From assembly GCA_946637575.1 (NCBI GenBank), contig CAMPBJ010000060.1:1-6458 (forward strand): 6,458 nucleotides of DNA, read 5' to 3'. Below are positions 1 through 6,458 of the stretch, one piece after another. A program made the translations under genes and the position numbers. This stretch comes from an uncultured Clostridia bacterium (GTDB lineage Bacteria; Bacillota; Clostridia; Christensenellales; Borkfalkiaceae). The notes under the pieces are model-generated. The model searched no databases. It was given only the letters and a program-made list of their open reading frames with translations, and was not told the DNA's origin. Each line of letters begins with the position of its first letter. The stretch's first letter is position 1.

Positions 1-1479
<1,479 letters not shown>

Positions 1480-1481
1480 TC

Positions 1482-1493
1482 GGGGGAAGAAAG
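1482..1493 (+). promoter_or_regulatory. Ribosome binding site that decides the gyrA start
   Basis: A purine-rich GGGGGAAG stretch (1482-1489) lies just after the gyrB stop codon (1477-1479) and a few bases before ATG 1494. It supports ATG 1494 over the upstream TTG at 1476, which overlaps the gyrB stop and would place this Shine-Dalgarno inside the coding region. The short gap suggests translation of gyrA is coupled to that of gyrB. Confidence 0.7.
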
Positions 1494-3989
1494 ATGATAA
1501 AAAGAGAAGCGCCCGCAGAACTTACCGCGGAGTTTAAGGAAAAATTAGCCAAAACAAAACTTATAAATATCGAAGTAAACAACGAAGTCAAAAAGTCGTT
1601 TATAGCGTACGCTATGGCGGTAAACGTTTCCCGTGCGATCCCTGACGTAAGGGACGGATTAAAGCCCGTTCACAGACGTATTCTTTACGCTATGCACGAT
1701 ATGGGTTTAACGTTCGATAAAGGCTACAAAAAGTGCGCGAAGATCGTTGGTGAAGTTCTCGGTAAATATCACCCGCACGGCGACAGTTCGGTTTACGACG
1801 CGCTCGTCCGTTTAGCGCAGGACTTTTCGATAAACTGTCCGCTTGTGGACGGACACGGGAACTTCGGTTCGGTTGACGGAGACTCTGCCGCGGCTTATAG
1901 GTACACCGAGGCAAGACTTTCTAAACTTGCTAACGAAATGCTCCGCGACTTAGAAAAGGACACCGTCGATTTTTATCCGAACTTTGACGACACAGAAATG
2001 CAACCGGTCGTCCTTCCGTCGAGAATACCTAATATTCTCGTCAACGGTTCGGACGGTATCGCCGTCGGTATGGCGACGAATATTCCACCGCATAATCTTG
2101 GCGAGTGTTTGGACGCGTGCATCGCGCTTATGGACAATCCCGACATAACTATTGAAGAACTTATGCAATATATCCCCGCGCCCGACTATCCGACGGGCGG
2201 CGTCCTTATGGGGCGCAGCGGAATAAAGCAAGCGTACACGACCGGGAAGGGCGGATTCGTTCTCCGCGCAAAGACCGAAATAGAAGAGTTCAACAACGGC
2301 ACGAGAGAGCGCATAGTCGTTACCGAAATACCTTATCAGGTAAATAAGGAAGAACTTATTAAGTCCATCGCGTCGATGGTAAACGACAAGAGAATAGACG
2401 GCATATCCAACCTTCGCGATGAGTCCGACCGCCACGGTATGCGTATCTCTATCGAGTTAAAGAAAGACGCGAACGCGCAGGTCGTCTTAAATACGCTCTT
2501 TAAGCACACGAACCTGCAAGTCAAAGACGGAATCATACTTTTAGCCTTAGTTGACGGCGAGCCGAAGATTTTGGGCTTAAAACAGATTCTGGAATATTAT
2601 ATCGCACATCAGGAGTCGGTTATCGTCAGAAGAACGAAGTACGACCTTGCAAAAACCGAAGAGAGAGAACATATCGTCAAAGGTCTCGTCATTGCGCTTG
2701 CGCATATCGACGAAGTGATAGAGGCGATCAAACAGTCCGCGGATAAGTCCGAGGCGCTCTCAAAACTTATGTCGCTCTTCGAACTCTCGGATAAGCAGGC
2801 GAACGCGATACTTGAAATGAGATTACAGCGCCTTACCGCTCTGGAAGTCGAAAAACTCAACGAAGAACTCGTTGAACTCGATAATACGATCGCCGACTTA
2901 AAGGATATTCTTTCTAAACCCGAAAGAGTAAAGGCGATAATCCGTGCGGATATGGAAGAGATAAAGGAAAAGTATCCTTCGCCGAGAAAGACGGAACTTT
3001 CTTACGATTACGGCGACATAGATATCGCCGATCTTATCCCGAAGGAAGACGTGGTCATAAGTCTGACTCACTTCGGGTACGTAAAGCGCGTTCCCGTTGC
3101 GGAGTACAAGGCTCAACACAGGGGCGGCAAGGGTATCACCGCGCATAAGCCCAAAGAAGAAGATTTCGTCGATAATATGTTTATCACCAGCACTCACGAC
3201 GATATTCTGTTCTTTACGGATAAAGGTAAAGTATACAGCCTTAAAGGTTACTTTATCCCCGAGGCGCAGAGAACGGCAAGGGGCAGAGCGATCGTAAACC
3301 TTTTGGAACTCTCCGAAGGCGAGAAAGTCTGCACCATGTTACCCTTAAAGGAAGGCGCGGAAGGATATATTGCGATCGCGACCAAGAACGGTCTTATAAA
3401 GAAGACCGCGCTTTCGGAGTTTGCAAACATCAGAAAGACGGGTAAGATCGCTATCAGCCTTTTAGAGGGCGACGAACTTATCTCTGTCGCGCTGACCGGC
3501 GGTGAAGACGAGATTATTATGGCGTCGCACGACGGAAAGTGTATAAGATTCTCCGAAAAAGACGTCAGGGCTATGGGAAGAGACACGCAGGGCGTAAAGA
3601 GCATGGAACTCGACGACACCGACTACGTTTTGGACATGGCTGTCGTTTCTCCCGAAAAGGAAGTTATTACCATGACCGAAAACGGTTACGGCAAACGATC
3701 GGATCTTTCGGATTACAGACTTCAAAGTCGTGGCGGAAAGGGTGTTAAGGCCGGCGTGTTCAATGAAAAGACAGGGAAACTCGCAAGTCTTAAACTCGTT
3801 TCGAGCGACGAAGATATTATGATCATTACGAACAACGGCACGATTATAAGAGTCGATTCCGAAGATATCAGTAAAATCGGCAGAGATACGCAAGGAGTAA
3901 GAGTAATGCGTATCGACGGCGGTATTGTCAGCAGTATTGCGCTTACACCGAAGAGCGAAGAAGAGGGCGAGACTGAAAACGCCGAATAA
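1494..3989 (+). CDS. gyrA: DNA gyrase subunit A
   Basis: Breakage-reunion subunit of DNA gyrase, which cuts, passes and rejoins DNA with GyrB. The product is 831 residues from ATG 1494, a normal length for GyrA. The N-terminal winged-helix region has the FIAYAMAVNVSRAIPDVRDG block. The active-site tyrosine is Tyr137 in AAAYRYTEARL, equivalent to E. coli Tyr122. The quinolone-determining motif HPHGDSSVYD carries Ser98 and Asp102, the wild-type residues at E. coli positions 83 and 87. The tower and coiled-coil region follows to about residue 500. The C-terminal beta-pinwheel carries a GyrA box, QHRGGKG, at residues 541-547, and a second copy, QSRGGKG, at 744-750. The protein ends in a short acidic tail (SEEEGETENAE). 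The N-terminus is about 15 residues longer than in E. coli. Two copies of the RGGKG motif also occur in Bacillus GyrA. ParC/GrlA is the alternative paralogue, but the gyrB neighbour and GyrA box favour GyrA. The gene is probably co-transcribed with gyrB. Confidence 0.97.
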   Translation: MIKREAPAELTAEFKEKLAKTKLINIEVNNEVKKSFIAYAMAVNVSRAIPDVRDGLKPVHRRILYAMHDMGLTFDKGYKKCAKIVGEVLGKYHPHGDSSVYDALVRLAQDFSINCPLVDGHGNFGSVDGDSAAAYRYTEARLSKLANEMLRDLEKDTVDFYPNFDDTEMQPVVLPSRIPNILVNGSDGIAVGMATNIPPHNLGECLDACIALMDNPDITIEELMQYIPAPDYPTGGVLMGRSGIKQAYTTGKGGFVLRAKTEIEEFNNGTRERIVVTEIPYQVNKEELIKSIASMVNDKRIDGISNLRDESDRHGMRISIELKKDANAQVVLNTLFKHTNLQVKDGIILLALVDGEPKILGLKQILEYYIAHQESVIVRRTKYDLAKTEEREHIVKGLVIALAHIDEVIEAIKQSADKSEALSKLMSLFELSDKQANAILEMRLQRLTALEVEKLNEELVELDNTIADLKDILSKPERVKAIIRADMEEIKEKYPSPRKTELSYDYGDIDIADLIPKEDVVISLTHFGYVKRVPVAEYKAQHRGGKGITAHKPKEEDFVDNMFITSTHDDILFFTDKGKVYSLKGYFIPEAQRTARGRAIVNLLELSEGEKVCTMLPLKEGAEGYIAIATKNGLIKKTALSEFANIRKTGKIAISLLEGDELISVALTGGEDEIIMASHDGKCIRFSEKDVRAMGRDTQGVKSMELDDTDYVLDMAVVSPEKEVITMTENGYGKRSDLSDYRLQSRGGKGVKAGVFNEKTGKLASLKLVSSDEDIMIITNNGTIIRVDSEDISKIGRDTQGVRVMRIDGGIVSSIALTPKSEEEGETENAE

Positions 3990-4016
3990 CGATATTTGAC
4001 GGTAAAAAAGAGATGT

Positions 4017-4061
4017 AGATGCGGTGGATTTTCCACCGCATTTCAATTTGCCGCTTTTTTT
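4017..4061 (+). terminator. Probable intrinsic terminator of the gyrBA operon
   Basis: The arms 4019-4028 and 4032-4041 pair perfectly over 10 bp around a TTT loop, and one G-U and one A-U pair extend the stem to 12 bp (4017-4043). The stem starts 27 nt after the gyrA stop codon. The bases right after it (CAATTTG) are only partly T-rich, and the good T run (seven Ts, 4055-4061) comes 11 nt later. The T tail is therefore imperfect, although the position and stem strength fit a terminator. Confidence 0.65.
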
Positions 4062-4117
4062 AAAAAAATTGCGATTTTAAATTGACAAACATTTTTTTAT
4101 TTACTATAATAAATAAG
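4062..4117 (+). promoter_or_regulatory. Consensus sigma-A promoter for tRNA-Thr
   Basis: A perfect -35 box TTGACA (4082-4087) is separated by exactly 17 nt from a perfect -10 box TATAAT (4105-4110), which predicts a transcription start near 4116-4118. The stretch just upstream of the -35 box (about 4055-4081) is almost pure A/T, including T7A7 and ATTTTAAATT, and resembles an UP element that contacts the RNA polymerase alpha subunit; this last point is inference. It would give a 5' leader of about 15 nt for RNase P to remove. Confidence 0.9.
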
Positions 4118-4131
4118 CGCGTGAGAAAAAT

Positions 4132-4207
<76 letters not shown>

Positions 4208-4217
4208 TAGGATTTAC

Positions 4218-4254
4218 TCGATAGAATATTTTTAGTGTTCTATCGATTTTTCTT
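4218..4254 (+). terminator. Intrinsic terminator after tRNA-Thr
   Basis: The arms 4218-4226 (TCGATAGAA) and 4238-4246 (TTCTATCGA) form a perfect 9-bp stem with an 11-nt loop, and one G-U and one A-U pair can extend it inward. Five Ts follow at 4247-4251, then CTTATATT. It lies 10 nt after the tRNA CCA and 32 nt before the next start codon, so read-through could feed the downstream gene. Confidence 0.8.
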
Positions 4255-4268
4255 ATATTAAAGTTTTT

Positions 4269-4278
4269 AAGGTGGAAC
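4269..4278 (+). promoter_or_regulatory. Ribosome binding site for the GTG-started lipoprotein gene
   Basis: AAGGTGG (4269-4275) differs by one base from the AAGGAGG ideal and stands 3 nt from GTG 4279. The spacing is slightly short. The start is supported further by the protein: it places the basic N-terminus of the signal peptide (KVIKR) in frame, which a start at the later ATG 4321 would lose. Confidence 0.7.
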
Positions 4279-5667
4279 GTGAAAGTTATTAAAAGATTTT
4301 TGTCGTGTATTACGGTCTTTATGCTGTCCGCTATCTTTCTTTTCGGTTGCGCTAAAGCGGAGAACCCGAAAGACGAGACAGGAGAGCCGATATCCGAAAC
4401 TACCGTAATTTTTAATCACGAGCTTTTTTACGGATATATAGGTTATTCCGAAATAAAGAAGTTAGATTTGTCTTTTTTGTATAAAGACTCCTTCTTTGAC
4501 GCGGACGCGACGGTTTTTTCTAAGGATTTGGCGATGGTTTCGTTCGGCAACGCTCTTATGGCGCACGCCGAGAAAGACGTATCGGAATTCTACAAAAAAA
4601 CCGGCTTTGATGACGTTGAATTGCACTTTGAAGAGGAAACCGGGCTTGATTCCGTCTCTTTTTCCTTTGCGCACAAAGCGATAGGCGGCAAAAACCTTGT
4701 TTCCGTTTCGATCAGGGGAAACGATTATTACAAGGAGTGGGCAAATAACTTTGAGTTAGGCGAGTCCGGTAATCATCAGGGATTTTATAAATGCGCGCTG
4801 AAAGTTTACGGTTTACTGAAAAACTACGTTTTAAGTTACAATAACGTGTCGCTATGGATAAACGGTTATTCAAGGGGCGGGGCGATCGCGAACGTTCTTT
4901 CGCATATTATTCTTTCTAAAAAAGAGATAAACGTCGCTAAAAAAGATATGTTCGTTTACACTTTCGGTACACCCAAAGCGTTGGATTTTAGCGGCGAATT
5001 AGCCTATGAGAACGTGTTTAACGTTATAAATTCAAGGGATATAATTACTCACTTCGTGCCCGAAAAAGAATACGGGCTAAAAAGGTGCGGTATCGATATC
5101 GACGTCTACTCGGAAAACGCCGAAGCAATAATAAGGGAAGTCGTCGCGGATGTTTATCTGCCGACTTTTATGCCCGATAATTACAACTATAAAACCGAAA
5201 AAGAGTTTGTCGACTACCTTTTTTCGACGCTTACCGCGCCGAAGGTAAGCGACGACGATCCGTTCGTCTATATAAGCACGAGGGAAGAGTACGTAAGTAA
5301 TATTCAAAGACCGATTGAAACGGCGCTTCTGACCGCTTTCGGACTTCCCGAGAACGTTTTAACGCAGATTATGACAGATACTTCTTCGCGTCTTTCGGAA
5401 GGGTTGCCGTTTATTCTCGGCACGCTCGGTAAAGAGTACGGACTTTACGATTACATCGTGCCGTATCTTAATGACGCGGGGTACTCTTTTGACGAAAGCG
5501 TTTTAAGGGAAGATTCGGAACAGATCCGAAAGTTTATTCTCGGGAAACTTGCGTTTGTCTCCACTTTTACGGTTAAAGACTCTAAAAACCTTAATAACGC
5601 TATGCGCTTGGCGTGTATGCACTTTGCAGAATCATATTACGCGCTTATAAACGCTCGCGTAGAATAA
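4279..5667 (+). CDS. Predicted lipoprotein, class 3 lipase-like alpha/beta hydrolase
   Basis: The 462-residue product starts at GTG. Residues 1-24 form a lipoprotein signal: basic MKVIKR, a hydrophobic core, then LFGC with Cys24 as the likely lipidated residue, so the mature protein should sit on the outer face of the membrane. Residues about 80-260 show the order of conserved blocks of the Lipase_3 (class 3 lipase) fold: a strand plus RGND (146-149, where the family usually has RGT), HQGF (166-169), the nucleophile elbow GYSRG (196-200) with Ser198, and FGTPKA (229-234). Asp254 in NSRD fits the catalytic acid. The catalytic His is probably His448 in MHFAESYY near the C-terminus, which resembles the H-x-x-E-x-Y ending of related bacterial proteins; this is inference. 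Residues about 275-440 are unrecognised. The substrate is unknown: a lipid or other ester is likely, but a peptide or acyl target cannot be excluded. No clear promoter was found directly upstream. Codon use matches gyrBA. Confidence 0.8.
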   Translation: MKVIKRFLSCITVFMLSAIFLFGCAKAENPKDETGEPISETTVIFNHELFYGYIGYSEIKKLDLSFLYKDSFFDADATVFSKDLAMVSFGNALMAHAEKDVSEFYKKTGFDDVELHFEEETGLDSVSFSFAHKAIGGKNLVSVSIRGNDYYKEWANNFELGESGNHQGFYKCALKVYGLLKNYVLSYNNVSLWINGYSRGGAIANVLSHIILSKKEINVAKKDMFVYTFGTPKALDFSGELAYENVFNVINSRDIITHFVPEKEYGLKRCGIDIDVYSENAEAIIREVVADVYLPTFMPDNYNYKTEKEFVDYLFSTLTAPKVSDDDPFVYISTREEYVSNIQRPIETALLTAFGLPENVLTQIMTDTSSRLSEGLPFILGTLGKEYGLYDYIVPYLNDAGYSFDESVLREDSEQIRKFILGKLAFVSTFTVKDSKNLNNAMRLACMHFAESYYALINARVE

Positions 5668-5669
5668 AA

Positions 5670-5697
5670 AGCGTTTTAGTAAAATACGCTGTTTTTT
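5670..5697 (+). terminator. Intrinsic terminator after the lipase-like gene
   Basis: AGCGTTTT (5670-5677) pairs with AAATACGCT (5682-5690), leaving one bulged T and an AGTA loop. After one G comes a run of six Ts (5692-5697). The hairpin begins 2 nt after the stop codon of the upstream gene and separates it from the membrane-protein ORF that follows. Confidence 0.75.
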
Positions 5698-5699
5698 GT

Positions 5700-5728
5700 T
5701 TGCTTTTATTTTTTTTATAAATTATAAT
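5700..5728 (+). promoter_or_regulatory. Possible promoter for the chimeric transporter ORF
   Basis: TATAAT (5723-5728) lies 17 nt after TTGCTT (5700-5705), which matches only TTG of the -35 consensus. The surrounding sequence is extremely A/T-rich, so a chance -10 match is possible. The predicted start of transcription (about 5735) is only a few bases before ATG 5738, which would make the mRNA leaderless. Confidence 0.4.
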
Positions 5729-5737
5729 TATATTACT

Positions 5738-6334
5738 ATGCCGAAACTGTTATCAAAGGACAATAAAGTAGGGCTTTCATACTTCGGGCTTATTATAGTA
5801 ATTCTCGTTTGGGGAAGCGCTCCGCTCGTTGCAACGGAGATCAATAAGGCGTTTTCTCCTTCCATCTCCATGACGATAAGGGGTTTTCTTGTCGCCGTCT
5901 TTTTATTTTTAATATCGATCAAAAAACTTAAACTCTTAAATAAACGTTATTTTATCGTTGCTCTGTCAACCGGGCTGTTTTATGCGGTTGCTTCTATTTT
6001 GCAGCGTTTCGGCTTAAAGAGTACCACGCCGTCGCACTACCAGTTTTTAGAGAACTTATCCTGCCTTGTAGTGCCGTTTTTAATGTGGTGGTTTATCAAG
6101 AAAAAACCTAACGTTTTAACTATCCTTTCGTGTATTATCTGTCTTGTTTCCGCACTTATTTCATTTTTCAGAACCTTCATCTTTGAAATAGGAGCAATCC
6201 TGATTCTGCCTCTTATCTTAGGAGAGAAGGGAATATGGCTTGCAATTATAGTTGCGGAGTTAAGTTCTTTCCTTCTTACTACTATTTTCTTAAAGAAAAA
6301 TTCAAATAAATATCAATATCACATACATATATAG
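5738..6334 (+). CDS. Chimeric membrane ORF: EamA/DMT N-half joined to MATE C-terminus
   Basis: The ORF is 198 residues from ATG 5738. An in-frame TTG at 5696 would add only 14 residues read from A/T-rich promoter-like DNA, so I prefer the ATG, although neither has a Shine-Dalgarno. Residues 1-138 have about five membrane segments (near 15-34, 44-62, 71-92, 101-120, 126-142). They carry EamA/DMT-transporter hallmarks: VWGS in segment 1, Arg48 at the start of segment 2, and the TTPSHYQFL stretch leading into segment 4. EamA proteins normally have ten segments in about 300 residues, so the second half is absent. From about residue 139 the sequence instead reads like the last part of a MATE multidrug/Na+ efflux protein: SFFRTF, then ILPLILG, GIWLAIIVAE and a lysine- and tyrosine-rich tail. 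The switch coincides with a sharp drop in CpG at about 6152. The product is probably non-functional or an artefact of joining. Both family calls are from motif recall. Confidence 0.6.
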   Translation: MPKLLSKDNKVGLSYFGLIIVILVWGSAPLVATEINKAFSPSISMTIRGFLVAVFLFLISIKKLKLLNKRYFIVALSTGLFYAVASILQRFGLKSTTPSHYQFLENLSCLVVPFLMWWFIKKKPNVLTILSCIICLVSALISFFRTFIFEIGAILILPLILGEKGIWLAIIVAELSSFLLTTIFLKKNSNKYQYHIHI

Positions 6335-6374
6335 GTTAATAAGCTTAATTTGATATGAAATAAGAGGTTGAAAA

Positions 6375-6452
6375 ATGATTATGGGCAGGGCAACTAAACT
6401 ATGCACTTCAGCCGTATTGGAAGGACATACTGACTCATTATACAGACTGTAA
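6375..6452 (+). CDS. Possible 25-residue ORF, unrecognised
   Basis: ATG 6375 opens a 25-codon frame ending in TAA at 6450-6452. AAGAGG (6362-6367) sits 7 nt upstream, a reasonable Shine-Dalgarno. The peptide (MIMGRATKLCTSAVLEGHTD and five more residues) has no signal peptide or membrane segment, and I do not recognise a family. It lies in the CpG-poor tail of the window and is short enough to occur by chance. It could also be the start of a gene broken by the join or by the window edge. Apart from this, 6335-6458 shows nothing supportable. Confidence 0.25.
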   Translation: MIMGRATKLCTSAVLEGHTDSLYRL

Positions 6453-6458
6453 ATTTTT

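Noticed and set aside
1782..1799. Possible quinolone-resistance substitution in GyrA.
   Set aside because: Ser98 and Asp102 are the wild-type residues at the two main resistance positions, and the visible GyrB region is also standard.
3462..4046. A 194-codon open frame on the minus strand across the gyrA 3' end and terminator, and a 161-codon one at 1950-2435.
   Set aside because: Both lie opposite highly conserved gyrA coding sequence, show no family motifs, and are expected from its codon bias.
4044..4084. A/T-rich inverted repeat (CAATTT to AAATTG, with T7A7 inside) overlapping the -35 box, considered as an operator.
   Set aside because: The arms are only 6 bp in very A/T-rich DNA; an UP element plus a terminator T run explains it more simply.
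4208..4278. Riboswitch or T-box leader before the lipase-like gene.
   Set aside because: Only about 70 nt are available and they are accounted for by one simple terminator hairpin and a ribosome binding site.
5696..5737. TTG 5696 as the start of the EamA-like ORF.
   Set aside because: The 14 extra residues come from the T-rich terminator tail and the A/T-rich promoter-like DNA, there is no ribosome binding site, and ATG 5738 gives a normal EamA N-terminus.
6408..6449. LEGHTDSLYRL in the small ORF resembles a WD40 repeat.
   Set aside because: It is a single fragment of about ten residues ending in a stop codon, with no further repeats; chance similarity is likely.

Overview
The window reads as chromosomal DNA from an uncultured member of the Firmicutes, most likely a Clostridia-like lineage. 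Three things point there: GyrB lacks the long proteobacterial insertion and matches the Bacillus/Clostridium form, the tRNA encodes its own CCA end, and the intergenic spacers are AT-rich with classic sigma-A promoters and intrinsic terminators. Over most of its length the coding DNA is rich in CpG dinucleotides and in codons such as GCG, GAC and CTT. This is an inference from sequence; no database search was done.

Layout, all on the + strand. (1) Positions 1-1479 are the 3' three quarters of gyrB, cut by the left edge. (2) Positions 1494-3989 are a complete gyrA, 14 nt after gyrB. Together they form the gyrBA operon for DNA gyrase, a housekeeping core with intact catalytic residues and wild-type quinolone-target positions. 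(3) A terminator-type hairpin closes the operon. (4) A textbook promoter (TTGACA, 17 nt, TATAAT) drives a tRNA-Thr(GGT) at 4132-4207, followed by its own terminator. (5) Positions 4279-5667 encode a probable secreted lipoprotein of the class 3 lipase alpha/beta-hydrolase family, again followed by a hairpin terminator. (6) Positions 5738-6334 hold an odd membrane-protein ORF. (7) The last 124 nt hold only a possible 25-codon ORF.

The most notable feature is the ORF at 5738-6334. Its first ~138 residues look like the N-terminal half of an EamA/DMT-type transporter. Its last ~60 residues look like the C-terminal end of a MATE-family efflux transporter. The change of protein family falls at about the same place (near 6152-6170) as an abrupt loss of CpG: 24 CpGs in 5761-6152 against only 2 in 6153-6458. 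The simplest reading is a join between two unrelated DNAs, either a real recombination or transfer event or an assembly chimera near a contig end. No defence system, CRISPR array, phage gene or transposase is visible, and I do not see a convincing new multi-gene system here.
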